Shown here one piece after another: positions 1 to 9,491 of a stretch of 64,000 bases of DNA. Below the pieces are notes generated by a model, which saw only the letters and a program-made list of their open reading frames with translations, had not been told where the DNA came from and did no database searches. Numbering within the stretch: position 1 is the stretch's first letter; each line of letters opens with the position of its first letter. The DNA comes from Variovorax ginsengisoli (GTDB lineage: Bacteria; Pseudomonadota; Gammaproteobacteria; Burkholderiales; Burkholderiaceae_C): positions 124,001 through 188,000 of the forward strand of contig NZ_JAUSRO010000005.1 in assembly GCF_030811835.1 (NCBI RefSeq). Reading direction: 5' to 3'. A program made the translations under genes and the position numbers.

Positions 1-486
1 GCGCGTGGGCCAGCTGCCGGCAGCCTGGCGCGCAGGCACCTTGGCCCGCAGCGCCTCGGGCAACAGGCCGCGCACCGCCTGGCCCAGCTTCATGGCCGGG
101 CCGAACACGGGCGACGGCAACGCCTCCTTGAGCAGCCAGCGCGTGGCGGATTCGAGCGCCGGGCGCGGCACCTTGTCGTCGACGATCCGGCGCCCGATGT
201 CCACCAGATGGCCGTACTGCACGCCGCTCGGGCACGTGCTCTCGCAGTTGCGGCAGGTCAGGCAGCGGTCCAGGTGCCGTTGCGTGGCGCGCGTGGGCGT
301 CTTGCCTTCGAGCACCTGCTTGATCAGGTAGATGCGGCCGCGCGGGCCGTCGAGCTCGTCGCCGAGCAGCTGGTAGGTCGGGCAGGTGGCCGTACAGAAG
401 CCACAGTGCACGCACTTGCGCAGGATGGCTTCGGCCTCCAGGCCCTCGGCCGTGCCCTGGAATTCAGGAGCGAGTTCGGTTTGCAT
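1..486 (-). CDS. glcF: Glycolate oxidase iron-sulfur subunit GlcF (C-terminal part outside window)
   Basis: The first 162 codons of an iron-sulfur subunit are visible; the rest lies beyond the left edge. Two [4Fe-4S] motifs are seen, CVHCGFCTATCP near residue 25 and CLTCRNCESTCP near residue 75, the arrangement of GlcF. With GlcD and GlcE this subunit oxidises glycolate to glyoxylate and passes electrons to the membrane quinone pool. The ATG at 486 is chosen because it gives the normal GlcF N-terminus; it overlaps the stop of the upstream DUF1275 gene by 23 bp, suggesting translational coupling. GlcE lies two genes upstream. Homologous two-cluster subunits of lactate oxidase (LldE) are less likely because of the neighbouring glcE. 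Confidence 0.93.
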   Translation of the reverse strand, partial: MQTELAPEFQGTAEGLEAEAILRKCVHCGFCTATCPTYQLLGDELDGPRGRIYLIKQVLEGKTPTRATQRHLDRCLTCRNCESTCPSGVQYGHLVDIGRRIVDDKVPRPALESATRWLLKEALPSPVFGPAMKLGQAVRGLLPEALRAKVPARQAAGSWPTR

Positions 487-1348
487 CGTGGGTGGGTCCC
501 GGTCTTGCCGTTGTTGTTTCTGGAGGCGGCGGCGATGCCGTCGCGGGCGTGCTCCGGCGCCGCGCGGGCTTCAGGCGCGCCACCAGGCCATGCAGCCGCG
601 CACGCAGAAAGGCCGACCGGCGCAGGTCGCGCCGGAACGGCGGCAACGACAGCGCCAGCAGCAGTGCAGCGAGCGGCACCACCCACACGAAACCGACGTA
701 CTTGAAGCCCGCCGCGCCCACCAGGCCGCCGACGATGAACATGCCGATGAGGCCGCCGTGCTGGGCGATCGCCGGCCGGCTGGCACGCACGCGGACGTGC
801 TCGGGCGTGTGGCGCTGGTTGCGATAGAACAGCCGCCCCAGCTCGATGCCCAGATCGGTGACGTGGCCGGTCATGTGCGTGGTGCGCATCTTGCCGTGCG
901 ACATGATGGAACTCAGCCCGTTCTGCAGGCCCATGATGAAGGACAGCAGCAGCACGGTCAGCGGCACCGCGAAGGGCGTGTGCCAGCTCAGCGTGAGGGC
1001 GCCGAGCAACCCGAAGACCAGCAGCAAGGCTGCCTCGAGCAGCAGCGGCATCGCATAGGCACTGCGCAGGTGATGCTGCCGGCCCCAGTGCACGATCATG
1101 GCGCTGGTGGCGGCGCCGACGGTGAAGGCCAGCAGCGCACCGACGGCACCGAGCAGCAAGGGCAGATGCCCTAGCACGAGGCCGTCGGCCACCTGCGAAG
1201 CGAAGCCCGACATGTGCGAGGTGTACATGTGCACCACCAGCAGCCCGCCGGCGTTCACCGCGCCCGCGTTGAAGGCAAGCAGCAGGCCGAACATGCGGTC
1301 CAGCGACAAGGTGCGGTGCTGGCCCGAGAGGTGAAGCAGGCGGCGCAT
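464..1348 (-). CDS. DUF1275 (YoaK-like) integral membrane protein
   Basis: A 294-residue membrane protein of the DUF1275/YoaK family, recognised from the N-terminal stretch with NAGAVNAGG and the following TSHMSG segment. About six hydrophobic helices fill residues 18 to 235, followed by a basic and Pro/Thr-rich cytoplasmic tail. The biochemical role of the family is not established. It starts 12 bp after the glcE stop and overlaps the glcF start, so it is translated inside the glycolate oxidase operon; whether it has a glycolate-related role, for example as a permease, is only inference. Confidence 0.8.
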   Translation of the reverse strand: MRRLLHLSGQHRTLSLDRMFGLLLAFNAGAVNAGGLLVVHMYTSHMSGFASQVADGLVLGHLPLLLGAVGALLAFTVGAATSAMIVHWGRQHHLRSAYAMPLLLEAALLLVFGLLGALTLSWHTPFAVPLTVLLLSFIMGLQNGLSSIMSHGKMRTTHMTGHVTDLGIELGRLFYRNQRHTPEHVRVRASRPAIAQHGGLIGMFIVGGLVGAAGFKYVGFVWVVPLAALLLALSLPPFRRDLRRSAFLRARLHGLVARLKPARRRSTPATASPPPPETTTARPGPTHDANRTRS

Positions 1349-1360
1349 GGTGCAGTCTGA

Positions 1361-2452
1361 TCAATGCGCGAGAAGGCGGCCGCGATTGAAGATGCCGGCC
1401 GGATCGAACTCGCGTTGCAGCGCCCGGTGGATGCGCTGCAGCGGCACGCTGAGCGTGTCGAAGCGTGGCAGCGTGCCGCGGTGGCCTTCGGCTGGCTCGA
1501 AGAGCGTGGCATGCCCTCCCACGGCGCGCGCGGCCGCGCGCAGCGCCTGGCCCTCTGGCTCGCTTTCGGCGAAGTACCAGCGCAGGCCGCCATGCCATTC
1601 GATCAAGGGCGTGCCCGCGACCGGCAGCACCGGTGCGGTCTGCGGAACCGAAAGCCGCCAGAGCGCGTGCGTGCCACGCCGCCCGGCGAACCAGGGCAGC
1701 CGCAGGTCGCGGCAGGCGATCCAGTCGGCGGCCGCATCGGGCTGGCGCTCGCCGCCGAGCTGCGCGCAGGCCGCGTCGACGGCCGCTACGGCGCCGCGCA
1801 GGCGCAGGTAGAGCGTGCCGACGCCCTGGTCCTCGACCCAGCAACTCGCGTTCAGCGGCAGCGGCCGACCGCCCCAGCCGTGGAGCAACTCAAGCGCATC
1901 GGCCTGCGAGCAGTCGAACTTCAACGTGGTCTCGGCCGGGGCGACCGGCAGCACCTTCAGACTGACTTCGGTGATCGGCCCGAGCACGCCCAGCGATCCG
2001 GCCAGCACGCGCGAGACGTCGTAGCCTGCCACGTTCTTCATGACCTGGCCGCCAAAGCCCAGCACGTCGCCACGGCCGTTGACCAGCATAGCGCCGAGCA
2101 CATAGTCGCGCGTCGCACCGACGCTGGCCCGGGCCGGGCCGGCCAGCCCCGCGGCGACCATGCCGCCCACCGTGCCGCCCGGCTTGAAATGCGGCGGTTC
2201 GAAAGGCAGGCACTGCCCCTGCCCCTTCAGGAGCGCTTCCAGCTCTGCGAGCGGCGTGCCCGCGCGCACGGTCACGACCAGTTCGCTGGGCTCGTAACTG
2301 ACGATGCCGGAAAGCGGGCGCAGGTCGAGCACGTCGCCCGCCACCGCCTCGCCATAAAAGTCTTTGGTGTCGCCACCGCGAATGCGCAGGGGGCTGGCCG
2401 TGGCGGTCGCCGCCCGGATGCGCTCGACGATGTGATGCAGCTCGGGGTCCAT
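1361..2452 (-). CDS. glcE: Glycolate oxidase FAD-binding subunit GlcE
   Basis: A 363-residue FAD_binding_4 protein. Characteristic stretches are RIRGGDTKDF near residue 25, the PGGTVGGMVAAGLAGP FAD segment near residue 95 and VMKNVAGYDVSR near residue 140, all typical of GlcE. It is the second flavin subunit of glycolate oxidase and works with GlcD and GlcF at the membrane. The open frame extends far upstream, but the ATG at 2452 (MDPELHH) gives the normal family N-terminus. No glcD gene is seen upstream; the adjacent gene is an SMP-30 lactonase, so glcD must lie elsewhere, possibly beyond the left edge. Confidence 0.92.
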   Translation of the reverse strand: MDPELHHIVERIRAATATASPLRIRGGDTKDFYGEAVAGDVLDLRPLSGIVSYEPSELVVTVRAGTPLAELEALLKGQGQCLPFEPPHFKPGGTVGGMVAAGLAGPARASVGATRDYVLGAMLVNGRGDVLGFGGQVMKNVAGYDVSRVLAGSLGVLGPITEVSLKVLPVAPAETTLKFDCSQADALELLHGWGGRPLPLNASCWVEDQGVGTLYLRLRGAVAAVDAACAQLGGERQPDAAADWIACRDLRLPWFAGRRGTHALWRLSVPQTAPVLPVAGTPLIEWHGGLRWYFAESEPEGQALRAAARAVGGHATLFEPAEGHRGTLPRFDTLSVPLQRIHRALQREFDPAGIFNRGRLLAH

Positions 2453-2499
2453 GTCGGCAATGGTACGGCCGCGGGCGTCGCCTGCGTGCGCCGTGCGCG

Positions 2500-3429
2500 T
2501 CAGTCCTCGAAGAAATGCACGGGCAGGCCCGGCGTGGCCACGCGCGTCCAGAGCACGCTGCCCGAAGCCGGCCGCACCGCGAGCTCGGCCTCTGGACGGC
2601 CACGGCGCGCGCTGGTGACGAAAAGCGTGCGCAGGTCGTCGCCGCCCAGGCAGGGCATGGTCGGGCATTGCACCGGCAGCGGCAGTGCCTCGACCTGTTC
2701 GCCCTGCGGGGTGAAGCGCAGCAGTTGCGCGCCCTCGTACATCGCGGCCCAGTAGTGGCCGTTGGCGTCGACCGTGGCACCGTCGGGGCGGCCCGCATAG
2801 CTGGCGCCGTCGTCCGGCGTCCAGCCTTCGGGCTTGGCGGGGAACTGGTGGAACACGCGCGGCTGGCGCATGGCGTTGGTCTCGGCGTCCCAGTCCCAGG
2901 CGCGCACCACGTGGGCGGCGGTGTCGGACCAGTACACGGTGCGCTCGTCCGGCGAGAACGCCAGGCCGTTGGCCGTGGTGGCGTCGCCCGCCATCTCGGT
3001 CACGCGCGGTGCGATGCCGTCGCGCGCATCCAGGCAGTAGAGCCGGGCGGTGGGGCCGTCCTTCGCCTCGTTGAGTGTGCCGGCCCAGAATCGCCCGCGC
3101 GGGTCGCACTTGCCGTCGTTGAAGCGCATGGTGCGCGTGTCGTAGTCGAAGGCGGCCATGCGTGTGAGCGCACCGCCCCATTCACGGGCGCGGTAGATGC
3201 CGTCGCGCAGCGCGATCACCAGACCGCCGCGGCGCGCAGGCGCGACGCAGCCCGGCTCGCTCGGCAGCGCCCACCGTTCGACGCTCGCGTCGGCGATGTC
3301 GCCACGGGTGCGCAACAGTGCGCGGCCGGCGATGTCCAGCCAATAGAGGGAGCGCTCCTGCGGATGCCAGAAAGGTGATTCGCCCAGCGCGCTGAGGCTG
3401 TCGTTGAGGTTGTGCCACATACCGACCAT
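2500..3429 (-). CDS. SMP-30/gluconolactonase family protein
   Basis: A 309-residue six-bladed beta-propeller of the SMP-30/gluconolactonase/LRE family. The opening LGESPFWHPQERSLYWLDI, the FNDGKCDPRGRFWAGT segment and NGLAFSPD are family signatures holding metal-binding Glu, Asn and Asp residues. Such proteins hydrolyse sugar lactones in the cytoplasm; the substrate cannot be told from sequence. An alternative ATG lies nine bases downstream at 3420. It is followed after 47 bp by glcE on the same strand, so it may head the transcript with the glycolate oxidase genes. Confidence 0.85.
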   Translation of the reverse strand: MVGMWHNLNDSLSALGESPFWHPQERSLYWLDIAGRALLRTRGDIADASVERWALPSEPGCVAPARRGGLVIALRDGIYRAREWGGALTRMAAFDYDTRTMRFNDGKCDPRGRFWAGTLNEAKDGPTARLYCLDARDGIAPRVTEMAGDATTANGLAFSPDERTVYWSDTAAHVVRAWDWDAETNAMRQPRVFHQFPAKPEGWTPDDGASYAGRPDGATVDANGHYWAAMYEGAQLLRFTPQGEQVEALPLPVQCPTMPCLGGDDLRTLFVTSARRGRPEAELAVRPASGSVLWTRVATPGLPVHFFED

Positions 3430-3474
3430 TGTGCATGGGTGCTGGCGCTTCGGGCTGCAGGTCGGACCTGGACG

Positions 3475-3511
3475 AAAAAAAGGCCCGCCAGTGCCGAAGC
3501 ACGAGCGGGCC
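3475..3511 (-). terminator. Rho-independent terminator downstream of amtB
   Basis: On the minus strand a perfect 7-bp stem (GGCCCGC and GCGGGCC, 3482-3488 with 3505-3511) closes a 16-nt loop and is followed directly by seven T residues (3475-3481). It lies about 100 bp after the amtB stop and before the SMP-30 start, so it should end the porin-glnK-amtB transcript. Confidence 0.8.
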
Positions 3512-3609
3512 GAACATCCAAAGGAGACTCTCGCGTGAAAACTCTTTGGTTCGGGACGGGCCGCATCCCCTCAGGGACGCGGCGCCGTTCCGGAAAATCA
3601 GCGGGAAGA

Positions 3610-5136
3610 TCAGCGGTTGTAGGCGGTTTCGCCGTGGGAAGAAATGTCGAGGCCTTCGCGCTCTTCTTCTTCCGTGACACGCAGACCGATCGTCAGGTCG
3701 GCGATCTTGAAAGCGATGAACGCCACCACGCCCGACCACACGATCGTCAGGATCACAGCCTTGAGCTGGATCCAGACCTGCGCGCCGATGCCGTTGGACG
3801 TGACCGCCGCCGTGACCCAGTCGCCGACCAGGCCAGGACCACCGAGGGCCTGCGTGTTGAACACGCCGGTCAGCAGCGCGCCGACGATACCGCCGACACC
3901 GTGGACGCCGAACACGTCCAGCGAGTCGTCCGCGCCGAGCATCTTCTTGAGGCCGTTGACGCCCCAGAGGCAGGCAAAGCCGGCGACGAAACCGATCACG
4001 ATGGCGCCCATCAGGCCCACGTTGCCGGCGGCAGGGGTGATGGCCACGAGGCCGGCTACGGCACCCGAGGCGGCACCGAGCATCGACGACTTGCCGCGCA
4101 TCAGTGCTTCACCGATGCACCATGCGAGCACGGCGGCGGCGGTGGCCGAGAAGGTGTTCATGAAGGCGAGGACAGCGCTGGTGCCGGCTTCGAGGGCCGA
4201 ACCTGCATTGAAGCCAAACCAGCCCACCCACAGCAGCGAGGCACCGACCATGGTCAGCGTCAGCGAATGCGGCGTGAAGGCTTCCTTGCCGTAGCCAACG
4301 CGCTTGCCGATCACGTAGGCACCGACCAGACCGGCGACGGCGGCGTTGATGTGCACCACGGTACCGCCTGCGAAGTCGAGCGCACCCCATTGCCAGATCA
4401 GGCCGGCCTTGGCATTCATGCTGTCCACCACGTTGGCGGCGGTGTAGGCGTCAGGACCCATCCAGAACCAGACCATGTGGGCGATCGGCAGGTAGCTGAA
4501 GGTGAACCACAGGACCATGAACAGCAGCACGCCGGAGAACTTGGCGCGCTCCGCGAAGGCACCGACGATCAGGCAGCAGGTGATGCCGGCGAACGTGGCC
4601 TGGAAGGCAGCGAACAGCAGCTCGGGGATGTAGACACCCTTGCTGAAGGTCGCACCCGGCGCGAACACACCGGTGGCCGGATCGAAGATGCCCTTCATGA
4701 ACAGGCGATCGAAGCCGCCGATGAAGGAGTTGCCCTCGGTGAACGCGAGGCTGTAGCCGTAGATCAGCCACAGCACCACGATCAGCGAGAAGGTGACCAT
4801 GATCTGCATGAGCACCGACAGCATGTTCTTGCTGCGGACCAAGCCGCCGTAGAACAGCGCCAGGCCGGGGACGGTCATCATGATGACCAGCAGGGTGGAC
4901 AGCATCATCCAGCTGGTGTCACCCTTGTTGAACGACGGCGCGGCGGCTGCGGGGGCCTCGGCGGCAGGTGCCGCGGCCGCGGCAGCGGCAGGCGCAGGCG
5001 TTGCGGCGGGAGCCGGTGCCGCCGCAGCAGCAGGAGCGGACGCCGCGGCATCGGCGGCTGGGGCCTGAGCGATAGCGCTCACGCCGGCCGTCAATATGCT
5101 CAGACCGAGCGCCAGTGAGACAAGCAGTTTTTTCAT
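3610..5136 (-). CDS. amtB: Ammonium transporter AmtB
   Basis: A 508-residue Amt/Mep/Rh channel that conducts ammonium across the inner membrane. A signal peptide (residues 1-24) is followed by an unusual Ala/Pro low-complexity linker up to about residue 70 and then eleven transmembrane helices. Family markers include DTSWMMLSTLLV, the pore segment FAGGTVVHINA and DDSLDVFGVHGVGG near the C-terminus with the pore histidines. The Ala/Pro linker is common in beta-proteobacterial Amt proteins. It is 36 bp downstream of glnK; P-II protein binding to the cytoplasmic face closes the channel, and both genes are expected to respond to nitrogen limitation via the sigma-54 promoter upstream. Confidence 0.97.
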   Translation of the reverse strand: MKKLLVSLALGLSILTAGVSAIAQAPAADAAASAPAAAAAPAPAATPAPAAAAAAAPAAEAPAAAAPSFNKGDTSWMMLSTLLVIMMTVPGLALFYGGLVRSKNMLSVLMQIMVTFSLIVVLWLIYGYSLAFTEGNSFIGGFDRLFMKGIFDPATGVFAPGATFSKGVYIPELLFAAFQATFAGITCCLIVGAFAERAKFSGVLLFMVLWFTFSYLPIAHMVWFWMGPDAYTAANVVDSMNAKAGLIWQWGALDFAGGTVVHINAAVAGLVGAYVIGKRVGYGKEAFTPHSLTLTMVGASLLWVGWFGFNAGSALEAGTSAVLAFMNTFSATAAAVLAWCIGEALMRGKSSMLGAASGAVAGLVAITPAAGNVGLMGAIVIGFVAGFACLWGVNGLKKMLGADDSLDVFGVHGVGGIVGALLTGVFNTQALGGPGLVGDWVTAAVTSNGIGAQVWIQLKAVILTIVWSGVVAFIAFKIADLTIGLRVTEEEEREGLDISSHGETAYNR

Positions 5137-5172
5137 GTCGATTATTCTTTCGTGCCTTGTGAACTCAATGCG

Positions 5173-6323
<1,151 letters not shown>

Positions 6324-6366
6324 CGAGTGACTCCTGGAACTTTGATTGAATGGGAACCTTGTCAAA

Positions 6367-6381
6367 GCAGGGAGCGTGCCA
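6367..6381 (-). promoter_or_regulatory. Sigma-54 (-24/-12) promoter for porin-glnK-amtB
   Basis: On the minus strand TGGCACGCTCCCTGC matches the sigma-54 consensus (TGGCAC-N5-TTGC) with the GG and GC dinucleotides correctly spaced by ten bases. Transcription would start near 6355, about 30 bases before the porin ATG. This fits nitrogen control of a glnK-amtB operon by RpoN and NtrC. Confidence 0.75.
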
Positions 6382-6464
6382 AACCGCACAGTTGGTGCAG
6401 CGCAGCGATGATTCAGTCCGCGCAGACGGGTTCCAATTGCTTGCCGACTGTTACGTCCATGGGT

Positions 6465-6479
6465 GCACACAAAGAGTGC
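6465..6479. promoter_or_regulatory. Candidate NtrC enhancer site
   Basis: The palindrome GCAC-N7-GTGC (GCACACAAAGAGTGC) matches the core of NtrC binding sites and lies about 90 bp upstream of the sigma-54 promoter, a normal enhancer distance. A second imperfect GCAC/GTGC pair is at 6385-6397. The site also lies within 70 bp of the divergent comM start. Confidence 0.5.
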
Positions 6480-6529
6480 GCCAGACCGCACCGGCATTCT
6501 TTGGCACCTTTTTGGGGAGTTTTGTCCGA

Positions 6530-8071
6530 ATGAGTCTGTGTTTGGTCCAAAGTCGTGCACTGGTGGGCCTCGACGCCGCCAATGTCACTGTGGAGGTGCA
6601 TCTGGCCAATGGCCTGCCGAGCTTCACGCTGGTCGGTCTGGCCGACGTCGAAGTCAAGGAAGCCCGCGAGCGGGTGCGTTCGGCGCTGCAGAACGCCGGT
6701 CTGGAATTCCCCAACAACAAGCGCATCACGGTCAACCTGGCGCCGGCCGACCTGCCCAAGGATTCCGGTCGCTTCGACCTGCCCATCGCACTGGGCATCC
6801 TGGCAGCCAGCGGCCAGATCGACGCCAGTCGGCTGGCGGGCCACGAGTTCGCTGGCGAGCTGTCGCTGTCGGGCGAACTGCGCCCGGTGCGCGGCGCGCT
6901 CGCCATGGCACTCGCGCTGCATGCGCACCACATTGCCACCCGCCTGGTGCTGCCCACCGCCAGCGCCAGCGAGGCCGCGCTGGTGCCCGGCGCCGAGATC
7001 TATGGCGCGCGCCACCTGCTCGACGTGGTACGCCAGTTCCTGCCGCCGGGCGTCGAACCGCCCGAGCCGCTCACGCCCGATTCAGACGGCTGGGCCCGCG
7101 TGGTACCCGACACCGCCATCCAGACCGAGGCGTACCCGGACCTGGCCGACGTGAAGGGCCAGACCGCCGCCAAGCGCGTGCTCGAAATCGCCGCAGCCGG
7201 CGGCCACAGCCTGCTGATGGTCGGCCCGCCAGGCTCCGGCAAATCGATGTTGGCGCACCGCTTTGCCGGCCTGCTGCCACCGATGACGGTGGACGAGGCG
7301 CTGGAAAGCGCGGCCGTCGCCAGCCTGGGGGGCCGCTTCAAGCTCGCGCGCTGGCGGCTGCGGCCGACCTGCCAGCCGCACCACACGGCCAGTGCGGTGG
7401 CGCTGGTGGGCGGCGGCTCGCCGCCCCGGCCGGGCGAAATCTCGCTGGCCCACCACGGCGTGCTGTTCCTCGACGAACTGCCCGAATTCCCCCGCAGCGC
7501 GTTGGAAGCCCTGCGCGAGCCGCTGGAGTCCGGCACCATCACCATCTCGCGCGCGGCGCGGCGCTCCGAATTCCCGGCCCGCTTCCAGCTGATCGCGGCG
7601 ATGAACCCCTGCCCCTGCGGCTTCCTCGGCGCCAAGGCCAAGGCCTGCCGCTGCACGCCCGACCAGATCGCGCGCTACCAGTCCAAGCTCAGCGGCCCGC
7701 TGCTCGACCGCATCGACCTGCACATCGAGGTGCCTGCGGTGCCAGCCACCGAGCTGCTGAGCGCGCCGGCCGGCGAAGCGACCGCCGACATCCGCGCGCG
7801 AGCCGAGGCCGCCCGCACCCGCGCGCTGGAACGCCAGGGCAAGCCCAACCAGGCCCTGCACGGCGCAGAAATCGACCGGCATGCCGGCCTCGACGATGCC
7901 GCGATGCGCTTCCTGCAGACCGCGTCGGCCAAGCTGGGCTGGAGCGCCCGCGCCACGCACCGCGCACTGAAGGTGGCGCGCACCGTCGCCGATCTGGCCG
8001 GCGCCGACCAGGTGCAGGTGGCGCATGTGGCGGAGGCGGTGCAGTACCGGCGGGCACTGCAGGGCGGGTGA
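6530..8071 (+). CDS. comM: ComM/YifB-like Mg-chelatase family AAA ATPase
   Basis: A 513-residue protein with an N-terminal ChlI-type S5 domain (GLPSFTLVGLADVEVKE), a central AAA+ domain with Walker A GPPGSGKS at residues 232-239 and Walker B VLFLDELPEF, the zinc-like cysteine patch NPCPCGFLG, and a C-terminal helical domain. ComM acts as a hexameric helicase that promotes branch migration during natural transformation in gamma-proteobacteria; here the same role is inferred. The ATG at 6530 is used because it starts the conserved SLCLVQSRAL N-terminus; the frame is open further upstream into the regulatory region of the divergent porin gene. It converges with the next gene, leaving only 4 bp. 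Confidence 0.92.
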   Translation: MSLCLVQSRALVGLDAANVTVEVHLANGLPSFTLVGLADVEVKEARERVRSALQNAGLEFPNNKRITVNLAPADLPKDSGRFDLPIALGILAASGQIDASRLAGHEFAGELSLSGELRPVRGALAMALALHAHHIATRLVLPTASASEAALVPGAEIYGARHLLDVVRQFLPPGVEPPEPLTPDSDGWARVVPDTAIQTEAYPDLADVKGQTAAKRVLEIAAAGGHSLLMVGPPGSGKSMLAHRFAGLLPPMTVDEALESAAVASLGGRFKLARWRLRPTCQPHHTASAVALVGGGSPPRPGEISLAHHGVLFLDELPEFPRSALEALREPLESGTITISRAARRSEFPARFQLIAAMNPCPCGFLGAKAKACRCTPDQIARYQSKLSGPLLDRIDLHIEVPAVPATELLSAPAGEATADIRARAEAARTRALERQGKPNQALHGAEIDRHAGLDDAAMRFLQTASAKLGWSARATHRALKVARTVADLAGADQVQVAHVAEAVQYRRALQGG

Positions 8072-8075
8072 GGCC

Positions 8076-9296
8076 TCAGAGCAGCCCGCGCCCCGCCAGG
8101 TTGCGCATCAGCGCGCCGATGCCGAAGCGCCAGCGCGCGGCGTCCTGTGCATGCACCACGCGGTTGGCGAGCGCGCCGAGCTCCGGCGCCGAGATCGTCA
8201 CGCGGTCGCCGACCACGTGCGTGAAGCCCTGGCCCGGGCCGTGGCGGTCCTGCGTGGGCGCGAACATGGTGCCCAGGAAGAGCATCAGCCCATCTGGATA
8301 GTCGTGGTGCGTGCCGATGGCCTGCGCCACCAGGTCGAGCGGGTCGCGGCTGATCTTCGCCAGCGAACTGGCCCCCTCCATCACGAAGCCTTCCGGACCC
8401 TCGACCTTCAGCGCCACGGTGATGCGGCGCACATCGTCGATGCCGAAGTGCGCGTCGAACAGCCGGATGAACGGGCCGATGGCGCACGACGCGTTGTTGT
8501 CCTTGGCCTTGCCCAGCAGCAGCGCGCTGCGACCTTCGAAGTCGCGCAGGTTCACATCGTTGCCCAGGACCGCGCCGAGGGTGCGACCACGGCTGTCGAC
8601 CGCCAGCACCACCTCGGGCTCCGGGTTGTTCCAGGCCGAGCCCGAATGGATGCCGACGTCGGCGCCCTGGCCCACGGCGGCGAGCACGGGCGCCTTGGTG
8701 AAGATCTCGGCGTCCGGGCCGATGCCGACTTCCAGGTACTGCGACCAGGCACCCTGCGCGATCAGCAGCTCCTTGACCTTCGCGGCCTCGGGCGAACCCG
8801 GCACGATGCCCGCGAGGTTGTCGCCCAGCACGCCGCCGAGCGCCGCGCGCGTGGCTTCGGCGCGGGAGGCGTCGCCGCGGGCCTGCTCCTCGATCACGCG
8901 TTCCAGCAGGCTGGCCACGAAGGTGACGCCGCTGGCCTTGACGGCCTGCAGGTCGCAAGGCGCGAGCAGCCAGGCGCGGCCGGTGTCGCGGGTGGCCTCG
9001 TCACTGTTGGCCAAGACCGCGTCGAGCGCGGCAATGGCTGGCGCACTGCCGTCGCGCAGCGCCTGCTGCACATCGGCGGCGGGGGTCTCGCGTTCGAGCA
9101 GTTGGCTGGTGGTCGGCGCAAGACGCGACAGGTCGTGCAGCTGCCCCGCATGCACCGCCACCAGCACCGGGCCGAGCTCAGGCTGCCAGACGCGGCCGAT
9201 CAGCGTGGCGCGGTCCGCATCGTGCGGCAGTGTGGAAGGGGTGGTCGTTGCCGTGGGGTGGAGGGTGGCGGTGGCAGCAGGTGTCGGTTGGGGCAT
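8076..9296 (-). CDS. Fumarylacetoacetate hydrolase family protein
   Basis: A 406-residue protein whose C-terminal half is the FAH fold: EIFTKAPVLAAVG, NNPEPEVVLAV (metal-ligand glutamates) and GNDVNLRDFEGRSALLLGKAKDNNASC are recognisable. The family hydrolyses or decarboxylates acylpyruvate-type compounds using Mg2+ or Ca2+ in the cytoplasm. The protein is longer than the usual 280-300 residue members because of a Thr/Ala-rich N-terminus and an additional domain in residues 25-180, like fused FAH proteins found in sugar-acid catabolism. It stands alone, without a catabolic operon around it, so its substrate is unknown. Confidence 0.8.
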   Translation of the reverse strand: MPQPTPAATATLHPTATTTPSTLPHDADRATLIGRVWQPELGPVLVAVHAGQLHDLSRLAPTTSQLLERETPAADVQQALRDGSAPAIAALDAVLANSDEATRDTGRAWLLAPCDLQAVKASGVTFVASLLERVIEEQARGDASRAEATRAALGGVLGDNLAGIVPGSPEAAKVKELLIAQGAWSQYLEVGIGPDAEIFTKAPVLAAVGQGADVGIHSGSAWNNPEPEVVLAVDSRGRTLGAVLGNDVNLRDFEGRSALLLGKAKDNNASCAIGPFIRLFDAHFGIDDVRRITVALKVEGPEGFVMEGASSLAKISRDPLDLVAQAIGTHHDYPDGLMLFLGTMFAPTQDRHGPGQGFTHVVGDRVTISAPELGALANRVVHAQDAARWRFGIGALMRNLAGRGLL

Positions 9297-9491
9297 GGGC
9301 GTGTCTCTTCATTCAGGATGTTGTTGGAATCTCCGGATTCTGAACTGCAATGCATCGGCAGGCACGAAGACTGATGCAGCGCAGGGTCGTGCCATGCAAC
9401 AAGGCGGAGAATGGCGCGCTCGTGCGCCCGGCTCGCTGCCGGCCAGCGCTCCGCCACTTCCGGCTTGCTGCCCAAAGAACACTGAACCTTC

